From Gnetum montanum (Eukaryota; Streptophyta; Gnetopsida; Gnetales; Gnetaceae), in contig MNCI01011788.1 of assembly GCA_015680685.1 (NCBI GenBank), forward strand, positions 196,811 through 237,540: a stretch of 40,730 nucleotides of DNA, given 5' to 3'. A program made the position numbers and the translations under genes. The notes beneath the pieces are model-generated. The model had not been told where the DNA came from. It worked only from the letters and a program-made list of their open reading frames with translations, and did no database searches. Shown here in pieces: positions 1 through 9,640 of the stretch (the first letter of the stretch is position 1; each line of letters opens with the position of its first letter).

Positions 1-830
1 AAATGCCCCCAATGTTAAATGAGTACCAACCTAATGATTGAATCTACACACACAGATGCATGAAATCTGGTGCAAAGCCATTCCGCAGCATTATTTCTTG
101 CAACGTCGTCCAGCTGACAATATCATATGTTTTGGTGATGTCCAGTTTTGCACAAAGCCCAAGGAACCCAAACATCTAAAATGAGTATAGCATTTCTTGC
201 ATCAAAACCACCTGGTCCTGTAGGAAGCAACCCTTCACGAAGCCTACTTGATTCTACCTAACCAACCAAGGCATGAGTAGCGCCAACCATTGTACCAGCA
301 TCTTTGTAAACAGTTTGAGGAGAGTGTTGCAGACCCCAATCAGCCAAAAGTGTAGGGAAGACAATGACACTAAAATCTTGGGGATTAAAACAATGCGTGT
401 GCAATTGATTTTGCTTTTCACCTCCCACCAATGGAGCATGTGATTGAAGGCGTCCAAGAGATTTGCACCCATGAGGTCCATATGCACCCTGAAGAACTCT
501 ATTGGGCACCCATTAGGGTCAAGCCCCTTGTTTGTCTTCATCATCTTCATTGCGGTGACCAGCTCCTGCATCATGAATGGGCAAAGCAAGGCCAAGTTGT
601 CTGCCGGTCCAAGCACTTGTTGTATGTGCATCAATACCAAACTAGTGTTGTTCCTCCACCAGATCTCCCCCTAGTAATGGTGCAATGTTAGCAACTTGCT
701 CCTCATTAGCCAACGTGACCCCATCTTGAACAAGCTTGATTTTGTGCTTCTCCTAACCTTGCCCCTTTGCTAACACGAAGAAAAATTTGGTGTTTTTATC
801 CCCCTCCCTAAGCCATGTGATTTTGGCCCA
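1..830 (-). pseudogene. LINE ORF2 linker and reverse transcriptase N-part, degenerate
   Basis: On the minus strand from about 830 the reading QWAKITW then GDKNTKFF is the conserved block just before LINE reverse transcriptases. Then come ELVTAMKMMKTNKGLDPNG (fingers), a block ending in RIVLIPKI (about 400) and, left of 180, KLDITKTYDIVSW. The last is the palm motif that carries the first catalytic Asp. The rest of the palm, including the YxDD box, is beyond position 1. The expected P-D-G of the fingers reads D-P-N-G. The frame is broken between blocks, so this is a pseudogene. Confidence 0.88.
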
Positions 831-1177
831 TTGCCACTAGTAGACCTCCTCCTCTAGCAAGATGTCCTACAATTCCTGTAACAGCAAATGTTCCTCCTCG
901 TGCAAATGCTCACCTTGCTCCTGCCTCGCCTACACAATAGAGAGCCGGTCCAGAAGCTACGAGCAAAAAGCCCTAAAACCATATTTATTTGCAGTGGCTC
1001 TATTCTTGATTTGAACCTTGAGAGCGTGCAAGCCATGCTTGAGGAAACCTCTACAGAGTATCCTTGCCAAATATTGTGCACAAGCGACCGAAGCCATGGT
1101 TTTGAAAGTCATGTGCGCTCAAATCTAAAAGGCCAGGAGCCCAAGCAACATGCCACGTGCAAGTCGCATAATAAGGA

Positions 1178-1825
1178 TCGATGGTCAGACGCATGTCGCT
1201 CCTTGCCCGTTACCTGAATGTTATACTGAAGAGCTAAACCAACACTCACCCACACATAGTCGATCTTCAACTAGATGCACTCATTCCCTTTTTGCCAATT
1301 GCTCTAGGTGAAACTGCAACCTTCTATTTCCATATCTACCAACTTGTGCTGCTGGAGAAACTCCAGCGACTCCTAGCTTCCCAAGGGAATATTATTATCT
1401 CCTCCCATCTTTTCCCATGTGTAGAGCCTTTGGTTAAAATCCCCAATCAGAATCTCGTGTTCTTTGTCCAGTACCACCAATGCTAGCCTCTAGAATTCCT
1501 ATACCCAAGCCTCCTAGTTTTGTGCCCCATAGATGTTTGTGAGCTAGAGGTCCTCTTGTTGCAAATGTACTATTTGGCACCAACAGGACTCATCCACTGG
1601 CAACATAGTTGTTTGAGCCAGGATTGCAAGGCCCCCCGCTATACCATCATAGGGAAATAACTATGCACTCCAACCTTGCCATCACAACCAACCAAGCTCT
1701 AGCAACTGTAGCTTCGTCTCCTGCAAGCAGACTACATCACAACCCTCACACCTAACAATATCTTTCAAGGTATTTCTTTTGTAGGGTGTACCCTAGCCCC
1801 TACAATTCCAAGAAAGAATCTTCAT
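1178..1825 (-). pseudogene. LINE ORF2 endonuclease domain (APE-like), degenerate
   Basis: Translation begins at the ATG at 1825-1823 with MKILSWNCRG, the hallmark start of plant LINE ORF2. The expected endonuclease blocks follow in order: DVVCLQETKL (catalytic Glu, about 1730-1705), LTNIYGAQN (about 1550), ILIGDFNQ (catalytic Asp and Asn, about 1455-1435), FT-stop-SN, KIDYVWVS (about 1265-1245) and a terminal ASDH (about 1190-1178). This enzyme nicks the target DNA to prime reverse transcription. The catalytic motifs are still recognisable, but at least seven in-frame stops interrupt the frame, the first directly after the RG of the start motif. Confidence 0.88.
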
Positions 1826-2672
1826 GGGCAACCTGATGATCAATTCCCAAAAGCCTCCCTCAAGGTTCGCTGAATTCCCAAATCAATCAATTTCCAATTG
1901 TGTTTGCTTGCTTCTCACCACAGGTGTGTGAGGCTGGCCGATCTTAACCAACCCCCTCCCTCGGGCAGGGTTTGAATGACCTCCCCACAGATCTCCGACA
2001 TTGATAGTCCGGAGGACCCATGAACAACAGACACCCAATCCCCCAAGCAGGAGCTCTGGCATTGAGAGGTCCCCTCCACTCTTGTTCCCCACTGGTGTGT
2101 AGGGGGTCTACTGTGTAACTACCTCCTCCACAACCTTCCCTGCTCCCGTGTCCGCAGCTTTTCTGGTAGTATCTCCCCTATCATTGCTGGCAACATCTAC
2201 TTTCCTGTGGCGACTAATACTGCTCGTCCCTTCTGGATTTGGAACCAGCTCGGAGCTTTCCCCTACCTGCCCTTGTGCTTTGCCATGTCTCCCATGCCCT
2301 ACTTCACCTTTCATTCAACAGCCAAATGTTCGGTCTTCCCGTAGACCACACAACTCAGCCCAGACCTCAACGTGGGATTGGGTTCCGCCAGATTTTCATA
2401 TTTGATTCTATCGGTTTCTACACCATCAGGAAATTCCAGCAAGACCTCCTTGATGAGGTCATTAGGCGACAGGGGTTGCTAGACACAGAAACATGCAAAG
2501 CCCATCCTCCCATCCTCATCATGTAGTTAGTGAATCTATCTAAGGTAATGAAATCTCCAAAGACCCCTACAAAAGCTGTGAGGAACTCTGACGTCCACAT
2601 TTCCCATGGGATCCCAAAGGCTAGACAAAGTATAAACTGTTTAATGGTTTTATAACTTCCATGATAAAACAT
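1826..2672 (-). pseudogene. LINE ORF1 remnant (DUF4283-like nucleic-acid-binding protein)
   Basis: The first part (about 2672-2440) reads as a DUF4283-like domain typical of plant LINE ORF1. It has a short LAFGIPWEMW stretch followed by GDFITLDRFTN, comparable to the family pattern of G-L-P, W, I-G and D-x-x-T. After a frameshift, a continuation reads LIKEVLLEFPDGVETDRIKY and ends in a broken CCHC zinc knuckle near 2310-2280. There the second cysteine reads as tyrosine and the last position is a stop, with G-K-T-E-H retained between them. The tail (about 2314-1830) is low-complexity, polar and basic, as in ORF1 C-termini. The family role is RNA binding and chaperoning of the LINE transcript. 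This copy cannot make a full protein. The start of ORF1 is missing. Confidence 0.75.
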
Positions 2673-3224
2673 TAAAGCAAAATTTAAAGACTGGATGCCT
2701 GAGTAAAAATTTTCAAAATATATAGAAAAATATATTTTCAGCGGAATAGCTTAAAAATGTGGATGTGTGTTCAGAAATCATGTCAAAGTTTAGGTAGTCA
2801 TAGAACAACATTTTATACCGTAACTGTCTTTAGAAGGTTTGGCAGCAGCTTGGACATGAATTGGCAGATAAGGATGCACATATAAAATTTGGAGCGTAGT
2901 TCTAGTTCATATGATATAGCAACTTTCAAACGAAAAGAAGTCATTGAATTTTTTTAGGGTACTGAAAGCTAATAAGAAATGAGTGTGGGAATCAGCAATA
3001 AAAGGGTGACAAGAATGTAACATACACGATCAAATGTTATATACCAAGGTTAGGAATGCGTTGGTACCACAAGGATGATCAATCCAGTTTTCTCTCATAT
3101 TATCCTTTAAAGAAAAACAAATTAAAAAAATGATCTTCACATAGGTAAAGGATTCCCGGTATGTTTCGTCATTAATATCAAATTCTATATGTTAATCATT
3201 AATAAAATCATTGTGACAAAATAC
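2673..3224 (-). other. Proximal part of intron 6 of the ligase gene
   Basis: AT-rich DNA between the exon 6 donor (GT at 3224-3223, minus strand) and the 5' break point of the LINE. I searched the minus strand for the next expected exon, which in this family continues with a GPFYVS-like block, and saw no such block. Intron 6 therefore continues through the LINE and is more than 3.2 kb long. Confidence 0.6.
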
Positions 3225-5934
3225 CTCTCCAACAACGGTCAAAGTAGATCCCACTGGAAGAACCCTCTCAACTCGCTTAACTCCAAGCATCTGTTATGCC
3301 AAGCTTCACCAAATGAAAACCATGGATAGACTAGTATGCACAAGAACAAAGTTCTGTAAAACATTTAATAGATAAAACAACCTTAAGGCCTTGCAAGTAA
3401 TCTAATGTGCCACGGAAAACTGAACGACCAGATTCTTCAAAAGTTTCACTTGCCACAGTCAGTTCTAAGCCACTTGCCCCTCGTGCCCCAACAACAAAAA
3501 CACGACCAGTCCCATCCTCCTAAAAATAAAGCAGAACTCAAAACCAATAACTAATAATTCAAAAATATTTTTAAACAAAATGATGGATAAATTAATAAAC
3601 CGAACATTCAATCTAATTAAAATGCACAAGACGTTAAACTATTACCAAATACCAAGGAACTTCTTTATGCATTGAGAGCATCAAGACAGAATCTTGTATC
3701 CAAGAACCAGCATCATTGTGTTTCAAAAAGAATTGCTCCGCCTAAAATCGTAAATATCAGAGATCTTATGGCCATATGCAGAACGGCACAAAAAAAAAAT
3801 ATACGAATCCAACAACATGGGTGAAGTAAGAATTACCGTCTCTTCCAGGATAACACCTCTGAGGCTGCTATGTTCACAATTTACTGGTGTTTCACATCCG
3901 ACTCTCCCCGCAATGCAAACAACAAATGGTAAAACCTTGCATGCTTTATCCAGTAATGAAGCTGAAGAAGACAAGTAAAAAGTAAGCTCCTATGCATTAA
4001 CTCTCATCACTTAATAAGTAGTGGTAGTGATGATATCCCACAAAAATCTAAATTTAATATAAATGAAATTGAGTAAATATCATGACTAACAAAAGCAATA
4101 AAACTGTGTCTTTTCTAAAAACATTGTACCACAAATAGCTTCAATTTTTATTTTGTGCAAGATGTTTCAAATCATACTAGATTCATCATCAGGAGTGATC
4201 ATGTTATAGTTATCATTACAATACTACTGAGTAATCATAGGTATGAAATGAAACAACTGAATTCAATTGGCATCATCTTTCAATAACCAAAAAGGTCATG
4301 GATAACCAAAACAGTTTGAATATTAAATTTAATGTGAAACTAGCATAAGTAACCCCTCGATGGTGTGTCAATAGATTGCAACTTGCAATCCTATAATTCT
4401 TCTTTCTATAACATATATAAACAAAATTTTACTATAGTTTTCAAATAATTACTTCTGGCCATATGTTCTTTTATACTGGATTCTTCTTTCCACAAGTTAG
4501 TGACTTCTGCAATGGCTTCTTTTAGTTTATGCCATGATGCAATTATTGGCTTCTATACTTTGGTCATGACTTATAATTAGTATGTTATACCACAAGGTCC
4601 AGATAATTCATGAAGGCCTTGGTGTCTATTCTTAATCTAGGCATTCACAGAACCATTTCTTCCGAATGTTAGAATGAGCTTATGCAAATGGTTGCTTGAT
4701 CTTACAACAAAAACTGAATAAAGATAGATTTTGCATCAATTTGTCAAAAGCCTGCAGGTGTTCGTACACTAATAAAGTTGAGTACCTCTATAATTACTAC
4801 TAGGGCACAGATTAAAATCAGCTTTAGTAATATTCAACTTCCAAATATGCCACTTGAAAACATAATTAAAATGCATGTTAATGTCGCTGCCAAATAAGTG
4901 ACCGATCATGGAAATATTATCATATCATTAAAAAGAAGTAAAGCCCCGCATTACTATTGCTCATGCCTAATTGACTGAATAAGTCTTTTTTAATACTGAT
5001 GATAAACGTTGCTAGCCTTCCTCTTCACCTATTCATAATATCGAAAATGATGAATAACATTCATAAACATAAAATAGCATTGGTGGTTGCAAAACTCTAC
5101 ATCATAAAAACCCCAGGTTCAATTCCAGTGGGTAACTTTGAATTATTGAGAAAAGAAAAAAAAAACTGTCATGGGAATTCTGAAACTGGTATAGTCCCAT
5201 AGATACAAGAGAGTCTCAATAGAAGGAAGTAAAAATTCAGTTTTAGTTTCAGAAACTAACACTGATAAAGCCTGAACTAAGCTTTACCTTTCCCCAACCA
5301 GTCTTAAAAAAACAATTTTTACTTTCAATTAAAAAACTGAAATCAAATAATAAATCCCAAAATTATTTTATTTTGGTAGTTTGGATGCTGTCTGTATTAT
5401 CCTCAAAATTTCTCCAAATCACGAAATTCGGAGACTCCAAAACTTTAAGAGAAATGGACTTACAGCTTACATTTACACACAAAAGACAGTGAAAAGACAG
5501 GAAAAATCAGAAAACTGAACCAAATTCTACCATTTCTCCCAAGCCTCTCTAGTAATCAACCATATAAAAATATATCTTTAAAAATTTAAAAAGAAAACAC
5601 AGGTGAAGAAAAGAGTACAACAAACACAGACATTCCTGAGTAGAACCAAGATGCCAGTGACATTTACGAAATCCGGATGTTCTCAAACACTATGAATATC
5701 AGAAGCACTTACCAAGCTCCCCAAGTTGGCTCACACGCTTCACGGACTTGAGATAATCAGCATCCCTTTTCAATAAAAGGACAAAAAATCAGTCAATCAA
5801 CATTTATAATTACAGAATACACAGTACAAAACCCTTGCAAAGTTTACAGGTGAATTTTACCTTCCAGCGTTGTGGCTTAAACAGTACAGAGCAGCGCCAC
5901 CGAGGCAAAAGCTGACTCCACCCCATGAGATCAT
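3225..5934 (-). CDS. SP1/SPL-like chloroplast-outer-membrane E3 ubiquitin ligase, exons 1-6 (3' part outside window)
   Basis: Six minus-strand exons: 5861-5934, 5713-5765, 3837-3961, 3646-3741, 3382-3519 and 3225-3290. All introns are GT-AG. They join to 184 codons without a stop. The protein starts MISWGGVS with a hydrophobic first membrane segment (about residues 4-19). It then shows KVLPFVVCIAGRVG, NCEHSSLRGVILEET, AEQFFLKHND, GSWIQDS, HKEVPWYL, RGTLDYLQGLKMLGVKRVER and LPVGSTLTVVGE. These match the N-terminal GIDE/MULAN-like region of plant SP1 and SPL1, E3 ligases that ubiquitinate chloroplast protein-import components. The second membrane segment and the C-terminal RING finger should be encoded left of the window. 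The start at 5934 is the first in-frame Met after an upstream in-frame TAA. SP1 versus its SPL1 paralogue cannot be settled here. Nothing suggests this part is a pseudogene. Confidence 0.92.
3962..5712 (-). other. Intron 2 of the ligase gene (1.75 kb, AT-rich)
   Basis: This intron is far longer than introns 1, 3, 4 and 5, which are about 90-130 nt. It holds no exon I can recognise. A SINE-like stretch on the plus strand is described separately. The rest is AT-rich and without clear structure. Confidence 0.85.
5060..5166 (+). repeat. Possible SINE-like fragment in intron 2
   Basis: The stretch contains TGGTGGTTGC followed about 35 nt later by GGTTCAATTCC. These resemble RNA polymerase III A-box and B-box elements of tRNA-derived SINEs. 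It ends in an A-rich tail (GAGAAAAGAAAAAAAAAA, 5149-5166). The spacing and the tail suggest a SINE. The A-box is a poor match and no target duplication was found. Confidence 0.35.
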
Positions 5935-6480
5935 CGCTGACCCGTAGCAATCTCTGCAAAACTGAATTTCAGGCCTTGCAATCAGAACAGACTCCGCTCT
6001 GTCCCGTTAACTTGCCCCTAACATACTATGCTTCAAATCTAATTCTGATCCCTTGTGAATTTGAATTCCCGAATGCAGTAAAAAGAAAGAAAAGAGGCCT
6101 AGCAGAAAAAAGCTGTGCACATCCAGAAACTGAATGAATGAATCGAACGAATACTGACGAGACTCTCCGATGCTTTTATGTAAGCCTCAAAAACATGTCA
6201 AGAAAAATACCTTGCCAGCGTTTATTTCGTGTTGATGCTTTGTTTTTATTTATGGTACAGATAAGGAACCTTGCAAACATGTCAAGAAAAATACCATTTT
6301 CATTATTTTTTTAATTTTTTTTAATAAATTGAACATCGGAGAAAACTTTCGCTGCACTCTGGTTGCTGCGGTCTTAAGGCTTTTGCTGGTCTGTGAGGCA
6401 TCGTTGGTTTGAGGACGTCGCTTGTGATATGGAAGTGATATGGAAGTTACAGTTCCAGATTTTAATGGGCCTTTCGATAA
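5935..6480 (-). promoter_or_regulatory. Upstream region and putative promoter of the ligase gene
   Basis: This lies directly upstream of the ATG at 5934. TATA-like boxes on the minus strand are TACATAAAAG near 6173-6182 and CATAAATAAAA near 6243-6253. I cannot say which is used. An exact 21-nt direct repeat that begins AAACATGTCAAG occurs at 6191-6211 and 6275-6295. Further upstream there is a tandem 11-nt duplication (TGATATGGAAG twice, about 6425-6446) and a GACGTC palindrome near 6414, a bZIP-type core. The segment 6340-6470 is richer in G+C than its surroundings. Confidence 0.5.
6191..6295. repeat. Exact 21-nt direct repeat, copies 84 nt apart
   Basis: The copies are 6191-6211 and 6275-6295, both starting AAACATGTCAAG and ending AATACC. 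They lie between the two TATA-like boxes of the ligase promoter and the start codon region. Confidence 0.9.
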
Positions 6481-6640
6481 CACAGCTTTAAAGTATAGTA
6501 AAGTCACCTAAAAACAGCAAAATTACTTAAAAAAGAACTCAATAAAAAATGATTTAAATAAACAAAAATTTAGTTTTTTAAAAAGGTGAATGGCAAAAAA
6601 GAACTCATGTAACCAGCTAATTTTGTTGAGACAAGGTTAA

Positions 6641-6661
6641 GATGATGATGATGATGATGAT
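6641..6661 (+). repeat. (GAT)7 microsatellite
   Basis: Seven perfect GAT units. Confidence 0.95.
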
Positions 6662-6814
6662 CCTTACGTTATTTATAACATTTTTAACAAAAAATTATTT
6701 TGTCACATGAAGTGGATGAGAGGTTGGTAGTTCAACTTATACTTGAGGCATCATTATATTTATTCCCAATTTTTTCCAAAGTATCATGTTTGCTATAATG
6801 GGGGGTTGTTGGAA

Positions 6815-6948
6815 CCCTAAAATAATTGTGTTACAAATACACCCCAAGATATGGGGTCTAATTGTCCTTTAGGACTTAGCATTGCCTATTAGAATTGAAC
6901 CCATGACTTAAAGCTTTCAAATTAAGAGTCTTACCACTAAGCTAACAC
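6815..6948 (-). repeat. tRNA-derived SINE-like unit, copy 1
   Basis: On the minus strand it starts GTGTTAGCTTAGTGGTAAG, which holds an A-box-like TAGCTTAGTGG. A B-box-like GGTTCAATTCT lies about 40 nt further on. A non-tRNA part of about 80 nt follows, ending in TTATTTTAGGG. A second unit of the same build lies at 6958-7088 in the same orientation, and a third, shorter one at 36041-36135. The shared body identifies a dispersed repeat. The Pol III boxes suggest a SINE. Confidence 0.6.
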
Positions 6949-6957
6949 TTCATTGTT

Positions 6958-7088
6958 CTCAAAATAATTGTAATACAAAGACACCTCAAGATATATAGTC
7001 CAATTAGAACTTTACAGCTCAACATTGCCCACTAAAATCAAGCCCATGACTTGGAGCCTTTAAATCAAGAGTGTTACCACTAGGTTTG
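6958..7088 (-). repeat. tRNA-derived SINE-like unit, copy 2
   Basis: Same structure and orientation as the unit at 6815-6948 and separated from it by about 10 nt. The A-box is damaged (CCTAGTGGTAAC) and the B-box reads GGCTTGATTTT. It is more decayed than copy 1, so it is probably the older insertion, or the pair arose by an old tandem duplication. Confidence 0.55.
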
Positions 7089-7449
7089 AAATCACATTTT
7101 TTATTGTTTAATTACTTTTTATTTTAGGGACTCAAAAATAGAAAGATTTCTAATTGATCTATTCATTTGTATTTAGAGAGAGTTTTCTCCTTCTCTTTAT
7201 AAGAAACCCTTTAGTAAAAAGTGAAAACCCATGAGGGTGCTTTTGAATAAGGACAAGGCATGATCCTTTTCTTACCCAAAGGGTAGGTTTTTCAAGATTG
7301 GTTGTAAGGATGAAAACCCAAAAAAGCATTTCCAAAAAATGTTGGGCTTTTTCTTTAGACTCACTTTTTGATGATTTAATGTACTTTGATTTTTTTTTTA
7401 ATATTATTATTCTCTCTTTTTTTTTTTGTTGGTTGTGTACCTCCTCCTA
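7089..7449. other. Noncoding AT-rich stretch before gypsy element A
   Basis: No gene is seen. The right part has several T-tracts (about 7389-7428) directly before the abrupt start of readable reverse transcriptase. No LTR, primer-binding site or gag precedes element A here, so its 5' half has been deleted or displaced. Confidence 0.6.
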
Positions 7450-8335
7450 TGGAGCAAATTGGTAGAGATTTGGAAGTCTTTATTGATGACTTCTCTACCT
7501 ATGGAGCTAATTTTGATCAAGCATTAAACCATCTTAAGCAAGTATTAAAATGATGTGTGGAGACAAACCTGTGGCTCACTTGGTAACAGAGCCACTTAAT
7601 AGTCTAAGAGGGCATTGTCTTAAGGCATAGAATTTCAAGAAAAGGAATTAAGGTGGACCCTGAAAAATAAGGGTTATCTAGGAAATCACCAAAAAACCTT
7701 AAACCATCAAGGATGTAAGGTCATTCCTTGATCATACTGGTTATTACAAGTGTTTTATTGAAACCTTCTCTAAAATTATCAAGTTGTTGGTTGAGCTTGC
7801 CAAGAAGGATTTAGTATTTAAGTGGACTAGGAAATGCGAACAGACATTTCAACACTTGAAATAGAAATTTATAGAAACACCAAATCTATGCACTCTTGAT
7901 TAGTCCAAACCTTTTTACATTATGATAGACGCATCCAACTATGCATCAGGGGCAGTATTTACATAAATAAATGATTAAAAATGTCCATATTATATCCATT
8001 GTGCAAGTAAAAGCATTGTGGGTACATAACTGAATTACACCACTATAGAAAAGGAACTCATGGCAATCGTATATGCTCTAGAGAAATTTAGGCACTATAT
8101 GCTTGGATATTCAATTTTTATGCACACTGATCATAGTGCACTTCACTTCTTGATGAACAAGCTAGTAATGAGTCCCTGTGTTATATAGTGATTGGTGATC
8201 TTGCAAAAGTTTGATTTAACAATGGTGAATCGAAAAGGAACAAGAACATGGCTACAGATCATCTATCTTAGTTAAGATGGGATAACAATGATATTGAGGA
8301 GCCCTTATCTAATCAATTTTCAGTTGAGCTTCTCT
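7450..8335 (+). pseudogene. Element A reverse transcriptase C-part and RNase H, degenerate
   Basis: It starts inside RT at LEVFIDDFSTYG (catalytic FIDD, about 7472-7505). The connection domain follows (KKDLVFKWTRKCEQTFQHLK, about 7803-7860), then RNase H with MIDASNYASG (about 7924-7950), ELMAIVYALEKFRHYMLG (about 8060-8105) and HTDHSALHFLMNK (about 8128-8165). The catalytic Asp residues of DAS and TDH are kept. Stops and small shifts interrupt the frame. The wording of the RNase H blocks is closest to plant Tat/Athila lineages. Confidence 0.85.
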
Positions 8336-8549
8336 TTGCTAAGGTAATTGAAGCTCACACAAAAAGGCTAACAAATTGATATGATGAATTCTTCTCATAT
8401 CTACTCACATAGGAGACTCCTACTGAATGGAACTATAGGAAGAAACAACGATTTCTTCACCAGGTCAAGCATTACATAAAAATAAAGGAGAACCTCTAGA
8501 AGGTTTGTGCCGATAGCTCGTTACAATGGTGCATATCTAATGCAAATCA

Positions 8550-9640
8550 ACTAAGAGTCCTCTAAGATGCTCATGAGGGCCCTTGTGGGGGCCATTATGC
8601 AGAAAGAAAGATGGTCATAAAGATCTTGATGGTAGAATATTTTTGGCCAACAATCTTCAAAGACGCCTACCACTTCACCTGTTTGTGCAAAAGTTACCAA
8701 GAAGATGGAGAAATGACAATTAGAATGGAAGGGCCTCAATAATGGATTCAACCACTGGAGCCTTTTGACCTTTGGGGAACTAACTTCATGGGATCCATCA
8801 CTCCCATGTCCAATGGAAAGTATTATACCATTGTTGCTATTAACTACTATATAAAATTGGCTTAAGCTATAGCCATTTTTTATTGTAGCTATACTATTGT
8901 AGCATAATTTTTTCAACAATATGTGGTAAATAGGTTTGATATGCCTCGAGCACTAATTTTTGACAATGAAACACACTTCATAGATGCTACCTTTCCCAAG
9001 TTAATGTAACAATTGGGGATGTGACATAAACTTACAACATGTTACCATCCTCAAGCCAAGATTCAAGCAAAAGTAACCAATAGGAAGATTACTCGAATCC
9101 TAACATGAACCATTAGTAGATATAGGAAAGATTGGAGTACCAAACTTAATAATGCCCTTTGGACATATGACTTAACATGAAAACTTCCTATAGGCTACTC
9201 TCCCTAGAAATTAGTGTACGAAAAGTTACCCAAACTTCCAATTCAAACTAAACTCCATATGCTCACAGTTGCATGTGAGTTTGACTTAGACATTAACTTA
9301 GCACAAAAAGAATGAATGATGATACTTAACATGCTTGATGAGAATTAAAGTGTAATCCTTATGATGAATGAAGTGCACAAGGCATATAACAAACAACACC
9401 ATGACACTTGGATAAGAAAAGTTACATTCAAACTAAAAGAAAAGGTTTTATATTGGAATCCCATGCATGTGCCACAATGAATTCAATTCCGCACATTATG
9501 GGAAGGATCATATATTATACACTCAACTTTTCCTTTTAAGGCTATGACAATTTACCATCCAACAAGCCCTCAAAAGCACATGCTGGTCAACATCCAACAA
9601 CTCAAATCTTTGACAAACTTCGAAGTAATTAGTGGCAATA
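8550..9640 (+). pseudogene. Element A integrase, degenerate, two catalytic residues changed
   Basis: An HHCC-like N-part (DAHEGPCGGHYAE, about 8567-8605) is followed by the core. The first catalytic Asp reads Asn (VAINYYIK, about 8835-8855). The second is kept (IFDNETHF, about 8958-8980). The third, Glu in the family pattern HPQ-x-x-x-Q-x-E, reads Lys (HPQAKIQAKVTN, about 9049-9084). A C-terminal part (KEKVLYWNPMHVP, about 9440-9475, then LVNIQQLKS) ends near 9610. Frames are broken in many places. Confidence 0.85.

Larger units (their letters stand above)
1..2672 (-). mobile_element. Decayed L1-type LINE, 5'-truncated, 3' part beyond the window
   Basis: Read on the minus strand this is one non-LTR retrotransposon. 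It holds an ORF1 remnant (about 2672-1830), then ORF2 with an APE-type endonuclease (from 1825) and a reverse transcriptase that runs off the left edge. The 5' end is cut inside the DUF4283-like part of ORF1, as is usual for LINEs. The remaining 3' part and any poly-A tail lie to the left of position 1, so target-site duplications cannot be checked. Many in-frame stops and a few frameshifts show it is inactive. Several stops replace expected tryptophans (TGG to TAG or TGA), as expected after cytosine deamination. The element lies in intron 6 of the ligase gene to its right, in the same orientation. Confidence 0.9.

Noticed and set aside
2673-3220. Possible exon 7 of the ligase gene
   Set aside because: I looked on the minus strand for the family block that contains GPFYVS and for a donor/acceptor pair around an open frame. 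Neither was found.
6250-6507. 85-codon minus-strand ORF upstream of the ligase gene
   Set aside because: No recognisable motif. It overlaps the 21-nt repeat and the promoter and has AT-rich, low-complexity ends.
7564-7610. tRNA-like start (GTGGCTCACTTGGTAACAG)
   Set aside because: It lies inside the conserved reverse transcriptase block, and the same position in element B (24112-24135) reads similarly. It is coding sequence, not a tRNA gene.
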